A stretch of DNA of 64,000 bases, taken from NCBI GenBank assembly GCA_037783545.1, contig JBBELK010000306.1, positions 310,001 to 374,000 on the forward strand, written 5' to 3'. Below the pieces are notes generated by a model. The model was not told the DNA's origin. It was given only the letters and a program-made list of their open reading frames with translations, and searched no databases. Below are positions 43,801-57,700 of the stretch, piece after piece. Every line of letters starts with the position of its first letter. The first letter of the stretch is position 1. Source of the DNA: Henricia sp. BOLD:AAB3569. Lineage: Eukaryota; Echinodermata; Asteroidea; Spinulosida; Echinasteridae. Made by a program: the position numbers and the translations under genes.

Positions 43801-46800
43801 CTCCTAAAAACAACCAGACACTTGTAGCAGAGCGAGGTTTCGATCCTCGGACCTCTGGGTTATGGGCCCAGCACGCTTCCGCTGCGCCACTCTGCTTCCG
43901 TACTGTAAGATTTTTCGTGCTCTCACGTTGAAAGTCCTAAACGTGTGCAATAACTTTAATACGGTGAGTCAAAATGGCCCTCCTAAAAACAACCAGACAC
44001 TTGTAGCAGAGCGAGGTTTCGATCCTCGGACCTCTGGGTTATGGGCCCAGCACGCTTCCGCTGCGCCACTCTGCTTCCGTACTGTAAGATTTTTCGTGCT
44101 CTCACGTTGAAAGTCCTAAACGTGTGCAATAACTTTAATACGGTGAGTCAAAATGGCCCTTCTAAAAACAACCAGACACTTGTAGCAGAGCGAGGTTTCG
44201 ATCCTCGGACCTCTGGGTTATGGGCACAGCACGCTTCTGCTGCGCCACTCTGCTTCCGTACTGTAAGATTTTTCGTGCTCTCACGTTGAAAGTCCTAAAC
44301 GTGTGCAATAACTCTAATACGGTGAGTCAAAATGGCCCTCCTAAAAACAACCAGACACTTGTAGCAGAGCGAGGTTTCGATCCTCGGACCTCTGGGTTAT
44401 GGGCCCAGCACGCTTCCGCTGCGCCACTCTGCTTCCGTACTGTAAGATTTTTCGTGCTCTCACGTTGAAAGTCCTAAAAGTGTGCAATAACTTTAATACG
44501 GTGAGTCAAAATGGCCCTCCTAAAAACAACCAGACACTTGTAGCAGAGCGAGGTTTCGATCCTCGGACCTCTGGGTTATGGACCCAGCACGCTTTCGCTG
44601 CGCCACTCTGCTTCCGTACTGTAAGATTTTTCGTGCTCTCACGTTGAAAGTCCTAAACGTGTGCAATAACTTTAATACGGTGAGTCAAAATGGCCCTCCT
44701 AAAAACAACCAGACACTTGTAGCAGAGCGAGGTTTCGATCCTCGGACCTCTGGGTTATGGGCCCAGCACGCTTCGACTGCGCCACTCTGCTTCCGTACTG
44801 TAAGATTTTTCGTGCTCTCACGTTGAAAGTCCTAAACGTGTGCAATAACTTTAATACGGTGAGTCAAAATGGCCCTCCTAAAAACAACCAGACACTTGTA
44901 GCAGAGCGAGGTTTCGATCCTCGGACCTCTGGGTTATGGGCCCAGCACGCTTCCGCTGCGCCACTCTGCTTCCGTACTGTAAGATTTTCCGTGCTCTCAC
45001 GTTGAAAGTCCTAAACGTGTGCAATAACTTTAATACGGTGAGTCAAAATGGCCCTCCTAAAAACAACCAGACACTTGTAGCAGAGCGAAGTTTCGATCCT
45101 CGGACCTCTGGGTTATGGGCCCAGCACGCTTCCGCTGCGCCACTCTGCTTCCGTACTGTAAGATTTTTCGTGCTCTCACGTTGAAAGTCCTAAACGTGTG
45201 CAATAACTTTAATACGGTGAGTCAAAATGGCCCTCCTAAAAACAACCAGACACTTGTAGCAGAGCGAGGTTTCGATCCTCGGACCTCTGGGTTATGGGCC
45301 CAGCACGCTTCCGCTGCGCCACTCTGCTTCCGTACTGTAAGATTTTTCGTGCTCTCACGTTGAAAGTCCTAAACGTGTGCAATAACTTTAATACGGTGAG
45401 TCAAAATGGCCCTCCTAAAAACAACCAGACACTTGTAGCAGAGCGAGGTTTCGATCCTCGGACCTCTGGGTTATGGGCCCAGCACGCTTCCGCTGCGCCA
45501 CTCTGCTTCCGTACTGTAAGATTTTTCGTGCTCTCACGTTGAAAGTCCTAAACGTGTGCAATAACTTTAATACGGTGAGTCAAAATGGCCCTCCTAAAAA
45601 CAACCAGACACTTGTAGCAGAGCGAGGTTTCGATCCTCGGACCTCTGGGTTATGGGCCCAGCACGCTTCCGCTGCGCCACTCTGCTTCCGTACTGTAAGA
45701 TTTGTCGTGCTCTCACGTTGAAAGTCCTAAACGTGTGCAATAACTTTAATACGGTGAGTCAAAATGGCCCTCCTAAAAACAACCAGACACTTGTGGCAGA
45801 GCGAGGTTTCGATCCTCGGACCTCTGGGTTATGGGCCCAGCACGCTTCCGCTGCGCCACTCTGCTTCCGTACTGTAAGATTTTTCGTGCTCTCACGTTGA
45901 AAGTCCTAAACGTGTGCAATAACTTTAATACAGTGAGTCAAAATGGCCCTCCTAAAAACAACCAGACACTTGTAGCAGAGCGAGGTTTCGATCCTCGGAC
46001 CTCTGGGTTATGGGCCCAGCACGCTTCCGCTGCGCCACTCGGCTTCCGTACTGTAAGATTTTTCGTGCTCTCACGTTGAAAGTCCTAAACGTGTGCAATA
46101 ACTTTAATACGGTGAGTCAAAATGGCCCTCCTAAAAACAACCAGACACTTGTAGCAGAGCGAGGTTTCGATCCTCGGACCTCTGGGTTATGGGCCCAGCA
46201 CGCTTCCGCTGCGCCACTCTGCTTCCGTACTGTAAGATTTTTCGTGCTCTCACGTTGAAAGTCCTAAACGTGTGCAATAACTTTAATACGGTGAGTCAAA
46301 ATGGCCCTCCTAAAAACAACCAGACACTTGTAGCAGAGCGAGGTTTCGATCCTCGGACCTCTGGGTTATGGCCCAGCACGCTTCCGCTGCGCCACTCTGC
46401 TTCCGTACTGTAAGATTTGTCGTGCTCTCACGTTGAAAGTCCTAAACGTGTGCAATAACTTTAATACAGTGAGTCAAAATGGCCCTCCTAAAAACAACCA
46501 GACACTTGTAGCAGAGCGAGGTTTCGATCCTCGGACCTCTGGGTTATGGGCCCAGCCGCTTCCGCTGCGCCACTCGGCTTCCGTACTGTAAGATTGTTCG
46601 TGCTCTCACGTTGAAAGTCCTAAACGTGTGCAATAACTTTAATACAGTGAGTCAAAATGGCCCTCCTAAAAACAACCAGACACTTGTAGCAGAGCGAGGT
46701 TTCGATCCTCGGACCTCTGGGTTATGGGCCCAGCACGCTTCCGCTGCGCCACTCTGCTTCCGTACTGTAAGATTTTTCGTGCTCTCACGTTGAAAGTCCT

Positions 46801-48011
46801 AAACGTGTGCAATAACTTTAATACAGTGAGTCAAAATGGCCCTCCTAAAAACAACCAGACACTTGTAGCAGAGCGAGGTTTCGATCCTCGGACCTCTGGG
46901 TTATGGGCCCAGCACGCTTCCGCTGCGCCACTCTGCTTCCGTACTGTAAGATTTTTCGTGCTCTCACGTTGAAAGTCCTAAACGTGTGCAATAACTTTAA
47001 TACGGTGAGTCAAAATGGCCCTCCTAAAAACAACCAGACACTTGTAGCAGAGCGAGGTTTCGATCCTCGGACCTCTGGGTTATGGGCCCAGCACGCTTCC
47101 GCTGCGCCACTCTGCTTCCGTACTGTAAGATTTTTCGTGCTCTCAGGTTGAAAGTCCTAAACGTGTGCAATAACTTTAATACGGTGAGTCAAAATGGCCC
47201 TCCTAAAAACAACCAGACACTTGTAGCAGAGCGAGGTTTCGATCCTCGGACCTCTGGGTTATGGGCACAGCACGCTTCCGCTGCGCCACTCTGCTTCCGT
47301 ACTGTAAGATTTTTCGTGCTCTCACGTTGAAAGTCCTAAACGTGTGCAATAACTTTAATACGGTGAGTCAAAATGGCCCTCCTAAAAACAACCAGACACT
47401 TGTAGCAGAGCGAGGTTTCGATCCTCGGACCTCTGGGTTATGGGCCCAGCACGCTTCCGCTGCGCCACTCTGCTTCCGTACTGTAAGATTTTTCGTGCTC
47501 TCACGTTGAAAGTCCTAAACGTGTGCAATAACTTTAATACGGTGAGTCAAAATGGCCCTCCTAAAAACAACCAGACACTTGTAGCAGAGCGAGGTTTCGA
47601 TCCTCGGACCTCTGGGTTATGGGCACAGCACGCTTCCGCTGCGCCACTCTGCTTCCGTACTGTAAGATTTTTCGTGCTCTCACGTTGAAAGTCCTAAACG
47701 TGTGCAATAACTTTAATACAGTGAGTCAAAATGGCCCTCCTAAAAACAACCAGACACTTGTAGCAGAGCGAGGTTTCGATCCTCGGACCTCTGGGTTATG
47801 GGCCCAGCACGCTTCCGCTGCGCCACTCGGCTTCCGTACTGTAAGATTTTTCGTGCTCTCACGTTGAAAGTCCTAAACGTGTGCAATAACTTTAATACGG
47901 TGAGTCAAAATGGCCCTCCTAAAAACAACCAGACACTTGTAGCAGAGCGAGGTTTCGATCCTCGGACCTCTGGGTTATGGGCCCAGCACGCTTCCGCTGC
48001 GCCACTCTGCT
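40783..48011 (-). tRNA. 41 tRNA-iMet(CAU) copies, mostly canonical
   Basis: Copies 175-215. Mostly exact 179-bp steps. Variants: GGGCACAGC (anticodon-stem mismatch, e.g. near 43687, 44224, 47265, 47623), a one-base loss in the anticodon loop near 46370, a one-base loss near 46548, and TACGGAGAG at about 42530 and 43067 (3 monomers apart). The copy at 45794-45865 has TGTGGCAG, which changes U72 to C. This is among the most homogeneous parts of the array. Confidence 0.92.
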
Positions 48012-48118
48012 TCCGTACTGTAAGATTTTTCGTGCTCTCACGTTGAAAGTCCTAAACGTGTGCAATAACTTTAATACGGTGAGTCAAAATGGCCCTCCTA
48101 AAAACAACCAGACACTTG

Positions 48119-51100
48119 TAGCAGAGCGAGGTTTCGATCCTCGGACCTCTGGGTTATGGGCCCAGCACGCTTCCGCTGCGCCACTCTGCTTCCGTACTGT
48201 AAGATTTTTCGTGCTCTCACGTTGAAAGTCCTAAACGTGTGCAATAACTTTAATACAGTGAGTCAAAATGGCCTCCTAAAAACAATCAGACACTTGTAGC
48301 AGAGCGAGGTTTCGATCCTCGGACCTCTGGGTTATGGGCCCAGCCGCTTCCGCTGCGCCACTCGGCTTCCGTACTGTAAGATTTTTCGTGCTCTCACGTT
48401 GAAAGTCCTAAACGTGTGCAATAACTTTAATACGGTGAGTCAAAATGGCCCTCCTAAAAACAACCAGACACTTGTAGCAGAGCGAGGTTTCGATCCTCGG
48501 ACCTCTGGGTTATGGGCCCAGCACGCTTCCGCTGCGCCACTCTGCTTCCGTACTGTAAGATTTTTCGTGCTCTCACGTTGAAAGTCCTAAACGTGTGCAA
48601 TAACTTTAATACGGTGAGTCAAAATGGCCCTCCTAAAAACAACCAGACACTTGTAGCAGAGCGAGGTTTCGCTCCTCGGACCTCTGGGTTATGGGCCCAG
48701 CACGCTTCCGCTGCGCCACTCTGCTTCCGTACTGTAAGATTTTTCGTGCTCTCACGTTGAAAGTCCTAAACGTGTGCAATAACTTTAATACGGTGAGTCA
48801 AAATGGCCCTCCTAAAAACAACCAGACACTTGTAGCAGAGCGAGGTTTCGATCCTCGGACCTCTGGGTTATGGGCCCAGCACGCTTCCGCTGCGCCACTC
48901 TGCTTCCGTACTGTAAGATTTTTCGTGCTCTCACGTTGAAAGTCCTAAACGTGTGCAATAACCTTAATACGGTGAGTCAAAATGGCCCTCCTAAAAACAA
49001 CCAGACACTTGTAGCAGAGCGAGGTTTCGATCCTCGGACCTCTGGGTTATGGGCCCAGCACGCTTCCGCTGCGCCACTCTGCTTCCGTACTGTAAGATTT
49101 TTCGTGCTCTCACGTTGAAAGTCCTAAACGTGTGCAATAACTTTAATACGGTGAGTCAAAATGGCCCTCCTAAAAACAACCAGACACTTGTAGCAGAGCG
49201 AGGTTTCGATCCTCGGACCTCTGGGTTATGGGCCCAGCACGCTTCCGCTGCGCCACTCTGCTTCCGTACTGTAAGATTTTTCGTGCTCTCACGTTGAAAG
49301 TCCTAAACGTGTGCAATAACTTTAATACGGTGAGTCAAAATGGCCCTCCTAAAAACAACCAGACACTTGTAGCAGAGCGAGGTTTCGATCCTCGGACCTC
49401 TGGGTTATGGGCCCAGCACGCTTCCGCTGCGCCACTCTGCTTCCGTACTGTAAGATTTTTCGTGCTCTCACGTTGAAAGTCCTAAACGTGTGCAATAACT
49501 TTAATACGGTGAGTCAAAATGGCCCTCCTAAAAACAACCAGACACTTGTAGCAGAGCGAGGTTTCGATCCTCGGACCTCTGGGTTATGGGCCCAGCACGC
49601 TTCCGCTGCGCCACTCTGCTTTCGTACTGTAAGATTTTTCGTGCTCTCACGTTGAAAGTCCTAAACGTGTGCAATAACTTTAATACGGTGAGTCAAAATG
49701 GCCCTCCTAAAAACAACCAGACACTTGTGGCAGAGCGAGGTTTCGATCCTCGGACCTCTGGGTTATGGGCCCAGCACGCTTCCGCTGCGCCACTCTGCTT
49801 CCGTACTGTAAGATTTTTCGTGCTCTCACGTTGAAAGTCCTAAACGTGTGCAATAACTTTAATACAGTGAGTCAAAATGGCCCTCCTAAAAACAACCAGA
49901 CACTTCTAGCAGAGCGAGGTTTCGATCCTCGGACCTCTGGGTTATGGGCCCAGCACGCTTCCGCTGCGCCACTCTGCTTCCGTACTGTAAGATTTTTCGT
50001 GCTCTCACGTTGAAAGTCCTAAACGTGTGCAATAACTTTAATACGGTGAGTCAAAATGGCCCTCCTAAAAACAACCAGACACTTGTAGCAGAGCGAGGTT
50101 TCGATCCTCGGACCTCTGGGTTATGGGCCCAGCACGCTTCCGCTGCGCCACTCTGCTTCCGTACTGTAAGATTTTTCGTGCTCTCACGTTGAAAGTCCTA
50201 AACGTGTGCAATAACTTTAATACGGTGAGTCAAAATGGCCCTCCTAAAAACAACCAGACACTTGTAGCAGAGCGAGGTTTCGATCCTCGGACCTCTGGGT
50301 TATGGGCACAGCACGCTTCCGCTGCGCCACTCTGCTTCCGTACTGTAAGATTTTTCGTGCTCTCACGTTGAAAGTCCTAAACGTGTGCAATAACTTTAAT
50401 ACGGTGAGTCAAAATGGCCCTCCTAAAAACAACCAGACACTTGTAGCAGAGCGAGGTTTCGATCCTCGGACCTCTGGGTTATGGGCCCAGCACGCTTCCG
50501 CTGCGCCACTCTGCTTCCGTACTGTAAGATTTTTCGTGCTCTCACGTTGAAAGTCCTAAACGTGTGCAATAACTTTAATACAGTGAGTCAAAATGGCCTC
50601 CTAAAAACAATCAGACACTTGTAGCAGAGCGAGGTTTCGATCCTCGGACCTCTGGGTTATGGGCCCAGCCGCTTCCGCTGCGCCACTCGGCTTCCGTACT
50701 GTAAGATTTTTCGTGCTCTCACGTTGAAAGTCCTAAACGTGTGCAATAACTTTAATACGGTGAGTCAAAATGGCCCTCCTAAAAACAACCAGACACTTGT
50801 AGCAGAGCGAGGTTTCGATCCTCGGACCTCTGGGTTATGGGCCCAGCACGCTTCCGCTGCGCCACTCTGCTTCCGTACTGTAAGATTTTTCGTGCTCTCA
50901 CGTTGAAAGTCCTAAACGTGTGCAATAACTTTAATACGGTGAGTCAAAATGGCCCTCCTAAAAACAACCAGACACTTGTAGCAGAGCGAGGTTTCGCTCC
51001 TCGGACCTCTGGGTTATGGGCCCAGCACGCTTCCGCTGCGCCACTCTGCTTCCGTACTGTAAGATTTTTCGTGCTCTCACGTTGAAAGTCCTAAACGTGT

Positions 51101-54100
51101 GCAATAACTTTAATACGGTGAGTCAAAATGGCCCTCCTAAAAACAACCAGACACTTGTAGCAGAGCGAGGTTTCGATCCTCGGACCTCTGGGTTATGGGC
51201 CCAGCACGCTTCCGCTGCGCCACTCTGCTTCCGTACTGTAAGATTTTTCGTGCTCTCACGTTGAAAGTCCTAAACGTGTGCAATAACTTTAATACGGTGA
51301 GTCAAAATGGCCCTCCTAAAAACAACCAGACACTTGTAGCAGAGCGAGGTTTCGATCCTCGGACCTCTGGGTTATGGGCCCAGCACGCTTCCGCTGCGCC
51401 ACTCTGCTTCCGTACTGTAAGATTTTTCGTGCTCTCACGTTGAAAGTCCTAAACGTGTCAATAACTTTAATACGGTGAGTCAAAATGGCCCTCCTAAAAA
51501 CAACCAGACACTTGTAGCAGAGCGAGGTTTCGATCCTCGGACCTCTGGGTTATGGGCCCAGCACGCTTCCGCTGCGCCACTCTGCTTTCGTACTGTAAGA
51601 TTTTTCGTGCTCTCACGTTGAAAGTCCTAAACGTGTGCAATAACTTTAATACGGTGAGTCAAAATGGCCCTCCTAAAAACAACCAGACACTTGTGGCAGA
51701 GCGAGGTTTCGATCCTCGGACCTCTGGGTTATGGGCCCAGCACGCTTCCGCTGCGCCACTCTGCTTCCGTACTGTAAGATTTTTCGTGCTCTCACGTTGA
51801 AAGTCCTAAACGTGTGCAATAACTTTAATACAGTGAGTCAAAATGGCCCTCCTAAAAACAACCAGACACTTCTAGCAGAGCGAGGTTTCGATCCTCGGAC
51901 CTCTGGGTTATGGGCCCAGCACGCTTCCGCTGCGCCACTCTGCTTCCGTACTGTAAGATTTTTCGTGCTCTCACGTTGAAAGTCCTAAACGTGTGCAATA
52001 ACTTTAATACGGTGAGTCAAAATGGCCCTCCTAAAAACAACCAGACACTTGTAGCAGAGCGAGGTTTCGATCCTCGGACCTCTGGGTTATGGGCCCAGCA
52101 CGCTTCCGCTGCGCCACTCTGCTTCCGTACTGTAAGATTTTTCGTGCTCTCACGTTGAAAGTCCTAAACGTGTGCAATAACTTTAATACGGTGAGTCAAA
52201 ATGGCCCTCCTAAAAACAACCAGACACTTGTAGCAGAGCGAGGTTTCGATCCTCGGACCTCTGGGTTATGGGCACAGCACGCTTCCGCTGCGCCACTCTG
52301 CTTCCGTACTGTAAGATTTTTCGTGCTCTCACGTTGAAAGTCCTAAACGTGTGCAATAACTTTAATACGGTGAGTCAAAATGGCCCTCCTAAAAACAACC
52401 AGACACTTGTAGCAGAGCGAGGTTTCGATCCTCGGACCTCTGGGTTATGGGCCCAGCACGCTTCCGCTGCGCCACTCTGCTTCCGTACTGTAAGATTTTT
52501 CGTGCTCTCACGTTGAAAGTCCTAAACGTGTGCAATAACTTTAATACAGTGAGTCAAAATGGCCTCCTAAAAACAATCAGACACTTGTAGCAGAGCGAGG
52601 TTTCGATCCTCGGACCTCTGGGTTATGGGCCCAGCCGCTTCCGCTGCGCCACTCGGCTTCCGTACTGTAAGATTTTTCGTGCTCTCACGTTGAAAGTCCT
52701 AAACGTGTGCAATAACTTTAATACGGTGAGTCAAAATGGCCCTCCTAAAAACAACCAGACACTTGTAGCAGAGCGAGGTTTCGATCCTCGGACCTCTGGG
52801 TTATGGGCCCAGCACGCTTCCGCTGCGCCACTCTGCTTCCGTACTGTAAGATTTTTCGTGCTCTCACGTTGAAAGTCCTAAACGTGTGCAATAACTTTAA
52901 TACGGTGAGTCAAAATGGCCCTCCTAAAAACAACCAGACACTTGTAGCAGAGCGAGGTTTCGCTCCTCGGACCTCTGGGTTATGGGCCCAGCACGCTTCC
53001 GCTGCGCCACTCTGCTTCCGTACTGTAAGATTTTTCGTGCTCTCACGTTGAAAGTCCTAAACGTGTGCAATAACTTTAATACGGTGAGTCAAAATGGCCC
53101 TCCTAAAAACAACCAGACACTTGTAGCAGAGCGAGGTTTCGATCCTCGGACCTCTGGGTTATGGGCCCAGCACGCTTCCGCTGCGCCACTCTGCTTCCGT
53201 ACTGTAAGATTTTTCGTGCTCTCACGTTGAAAGTCCTAAACGTGTGCAATAACTTTAATACGGTGAGTCAAAATGGCCCTCCTAAAAACAACCAGACACT
53301 TGTAGCAGAGCGAGGTTTCGATCCTCGGACCTCTGGGTTATGGGCCCAGCACGCTTCCGCTGCGCCACTCTGCTTCCGTACTGTAAGATTTTTCGTGCTC
53401 TCACGTTGAAAGTCCTAAACGTGTCAATAACTTTAATACGGTGAGTCAAAATGGCCCTCCTAAAAACAACCAGACACTTGTAGCAGAGCGAGGTTTCGAT
53501 CCTCGGACCTCTGGGTTATGGGCCCAGCACGCTTCCGCTGCGCCACTCTGCTTCCGTACTGTAAGATTTTTCGTGCTCTCACGTTGAAAGTCCTAAACGT
53601 GTGCAATAACTTTAATACGGTGAGTCAAAATGGCCCTCCTAAAAACAACCAGACACTTGTAGCAGAGCGAGGTTTCGATCCTCGGACCTCTGGGTTATGG
53701 GCCCAGCACGCTTCCGCTGCGCCACTCTGCTTCCGTACTGTAAGATTTTTCGTGCTCTCACGTTGAAAGTCCTAAACGTGTGCAATAACTTTAATACAGT
53801 GAGTCAAAATGGCCTCCTAAAAACAATCAGACACTTGTAGCAGAGCGAGGTTTCGATCCTCGGACCTCTGGGTTATGGGCCCAGCCGCTTCCGCTGCGCC
53901 ACTCGGCTTCCGTACTGTAAGATTTTTCGTGCTCTCACGTTGAAAGTCCTAAACGTGTGCAATAACTTTAATACGGTGAGTCAAAATGGCCCTCCTAAAA
54001 ACAACCAGACACTTGTAGCAGAGCGAGGTTTCGATCCTCGGACCTCTGGGTTATGGGCCCAGCACGCTTCCGCTGCGCCACTCTGCTTCCGTACTGTAAG

Positions 54101-54623
54101 ATTTTTCGTGCTCTCACGTTGAAAGTCCTAAACGTGTGCAATAACTTTAATACGGTGAGTCAAAATGGCCCTCCTAAAAACAACCAGACACTTGTAGCAG
54201 AGCGAGGTTTCGCTCCTCGGACCTCTGGGTTATGGGCCCAGCACGCTTCCGCTGCGCCACTCTGCTTCCGTACTGTAAGATTTTTCGTGCTCTCACGTTG
54301 AAAGTCCTAAACGTGTGCAATAACTTTAATACGGTGAGTCAAAATGGCCCTCCTAAAAACAACCAGACACTTGTAGCAGAGCGAGGTTTCGATCCTCGGA
54401 CCTCTGGGTTATGGGCCCAGCACGCTTCCGCTGCGCCACTCTGCTTCCGTACTGTAAGATTTTTCGTGCTCTCACGTTGAAAGTCCTAAACGTGTGCAAT
54501 AACTTTAATACGGTGAGTCAAATGGCCCTCCTAAAAACAACCAGACACTTGTAGCAGAGCGAGGTTTCGATCCTCGGACCTCTGGGTTATGGGCCCAGCA
54601 CGCTTCCGCTGCGCCACTCTGCT
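48119..54623 (-). tRNA. 37 tRNA-iMet copies, higher-order repeat family C
   Basis: Copies 216-252. A marker unit with GGCCTCCTAAAAACAATC, CAGCCGCTTCC (one base lost in the tRNA) and CACTCGGCTTCC recurs near 48240, 50580, 52546 and 53796. The unit following it by two carries TTTCGCTCCTC (T-loop change). Copies at 49728 and 51694 carry the U72-to-C change. The remaining copies are canonical in the tRNA body. Confidence 0.91.
48240..54590. repeat. Higher-order repeat family C (13-, 11- and 7-monomer spacing)
   Basis: The spacing of the compound marker unit is 2325 (13 monomers - 2), 1966 (11 monomers - 3) and 1250 bp (7 monomers - 3). The blocks share the same ordered series of variants but get shorter from left to right, as expected from unequal exchange that removed inner monomers. 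Confidence 0.9.
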
Positions 54624-54730
54624 TCCGTACTGTAAGATTTTTCGTGCTCTCACGTTGAAAGTCCTAAACGTGTCCAATAACTTTAATACGGTGAGTCAAA
54701 ATGGCCCTCCTAAAAACAACCAGACACTTG

Positions 54731-57700
54731 TAGCAGAGCGAGGTTTCGATCCTCGGACCTCTGGGTTATGGGCCCAGCACGCTTCCGCTGCGCCACTCTG
54801 CTTCCGTACTGTAAGATTTTTCGTGCTCTCACGTTGAAAGTCCTAAACGTGTGCAATAACTTTAATACGGTGAGTCAAAATGGCCCTCCTAAAAACAACC
54901 AGACACTTGTAGCAGAGCGAGGTTTCGATCCTCGGACCTCTGGGTTATGGGCCCAGCACGCTTCCGCTGCGCCACTCTGCTTCCGTACTGTAAGATTTTT
55001 CGTGCTCTCACGTTGAAAGTCCTAAACGTGTGCAATAACTTTAATACGGTGAGTCAAAATGGCCCTCCTAAAAACAACCAGACACTTGTAGCAGAGCGAG
55101 GTTTCGATCCTCGGACCTCTGGGTTATGGGCCCAGCACGCTTCCGCTGCGCCACTCTGCTTCCGTACTGTAAGATTGTTCGTGCTCTCACGTTGAAAGTC
55201 CTAAACGTGTGCAATAACTTTAATACGGTGAGTCAAAATGGCCCTCCTAAAAACAACCAGACACTTGTAGCAGAGCGAGGTTTCGATCCTCGGACCTCTG
55301 GGTTATGGGCCCAGCACGCTTCCGCTGCGCCACTCTGCTTCCGTACTGTAAGATTGTTCGTGCTCTCACGTTGAAAGTCCTAAACGTGTGCAATAACTTT
55401 AATACGGTGAGTCAAAATGGCCCTCCTAAAAACAACCAGACACTTGTAGCAGAGCGAGGTTTCGATCCTCGGACCTCTGGGTTATGGGCCCAGCACGCTT
55501 CCGCTGCGCCACTCTGCTTCCGTACTGTAAGATTTTTCGTGCTCTCACGTTGAAAGTCCTAAACGTGTGCAATAACTTTAATACGGTGAGTCAAAATGGC
55601 CCTCCTAAAAACAACCAGACACTTGTAGCAGAGCGAGGTTTCGATCCTCGGACCTCTGGGTTATGGGCCCAGCACGCTTCCGCTGCGCCACTCTGCTTCC
55701 GTACTGTAAGATTTTTCGTGCTCTCACGTTGAAAGTCCTAAACGTGTGCAATAACTTTAATACGGTGAGTCAAAATGGCCCTCCTAAAAACAACCAGACA
55801 CTTGTAGCAGAGCGAGGTTTCGATCCTCGGACCTCTGGGTTATGGGCCCAGCACGCTTCCGCTGCGCCACTCTGCTTCCGTACTGTAAGATTTTTCGTGC
55901 TCTCACGTTGAAAGTCCTAAACGTGTGCAATAACTTTAATACGGTGAGTCAAAATGGCCCTCCTAAAAACAACCAGACACTTGTAGCAGAGCGAGGTTTC
56001 GATCCTCGGACCTCTGGGTTATGGGCCCAGCACGCTTCCGCTGCGCCACTCTGCTTCCGTACTGTAAGATTTTTCGTGCTCTCACGTTGAAAGTCCTAAA
56101 CGTGTGCAATAACTTTAATACGGTGAGTCAAAATGGCCCTCCTAAAAACAACCAGACACTTGTAGCAGAGCGAGGTTTCGATCCTCGGACCTCTGGGTTA
56201 TGGGCCCAGCACGCTTCCGCTGCGCCACTCTGCTTCCGTACTGTAAGATTTTTCGTGCTCTCACGTTGAAAGTCCTAAACGTGTGCAATAACTTTAATAC
56301 GGTGAGTCAAAATGGCCCTCCTAAAAACAACCAGACACTTGTAGCAGAGCGAGGTTTCGATCCTTGGACCTCTGGGTTATGGGCCCAGCACGCTTCCGCT
56401 GCGCCACTCTGCTTCCGTACTGTAAGATTTTTCGTGCTCTCACGTTGAAAGTCCTAAACGTGTGCAATAACTTTAATACGGTGAGTCAAAATGGCCCTCC
56501 TAAAAACAACCAGACACTTGTAGCAGAGCGAGGTTTCGATCCTCGGACCTCTGGGTTATGGGCCCAGCACGCTTCCGCTGCGCCACTCTGCTTCCGTACT
56601 GTAAGATTGTTCGTGCTCTCACGTTGAAAGTCCTAAACGTGTGCAATAACTTTAATACGGTGAGTCAAAATGGCCCTCCTAAAAACAACCAGACACTTGT
56701 AGCAGAGCGAGGTTTCGATCCTAGGACCTCTGGGTTATGGGCCCAGCACGCTTCCGCTGCGCCACTCTGCTTCCGTACTGTAATATTGTTCGTGCTCTCA
56801 CGTTGAAAGTCCTAAACGTGTGCAATAACTTTAATACGGTGAGTCAAAATGGCCCTCCTAAAAACAACCAGACACTTGTAGCAGAGCGAGGTTTCGATCC
56901 TCGGACCTCTGGGTTATGGGCCCAGCACGCTTCCGCTGCGCCACTCTGCTTCCGTACTGTAAAATTTTTCGTGCTCTTACGTTGAAAGTCCTAAACGTGT
57001 GCAATAACTTTAATACGGTGAGTCAAAATGGCCCTCCTAAAAACAACCAGACACTTGTAGCAGAGCGAGGTTTCGATCCTCGGACATCTGGGTTATGGGC
57101 CCAGCACGCTTCCGCTGCGCCACTCTGCTTCCGTACTGTAAGATTTGTCGTGCTCTCACGTTGAAAGTCCTAAACGTGTGCAATAACTTTAATACGGTGA
57201 GTCAAAATGGCCCTCCTAAAAACAACCAGACACTTGTAGCAGAGCGAGGTTTCGATCCTCGGACCTCTGGGTTATGGGCCCAGCAGGCTTCCGCTGCGCC
57301 ACTCTGCTTCCGTACTGTAAGATTTTTCGTGCTCTCACGTTGAAAGTCCTAAACGTGTGCAATAACTTTAATACGGTGAGTCAAAATGGCCCTCCTAAAA
57401 ACAACCAGACACTTGTAGCAGAGCGAGGTTTCGATCCTCGGACCTCTGGGTTATGGGCCCAGCACGCTTCCGCTGCGCCACTCTGCTTCCGTACTGTAAG
57501 ATTTTTCGTGCTCTCACGTTGAAAGTCCTAAACGTGTGCAATAAGTTTAATACGGTGAGTCAAAATGGCCCTCCTAAAAACAACCAGACACTTGTAGCAG
57601 AGCGAGGTTTCGATCCTCGGACCTCTGGGTTATGGGCCCAGCACGCTTCCGCTGCGCCACTCTGCTTCCGTACTGTAAGATTTTTCGTGCTCTCACGTTG

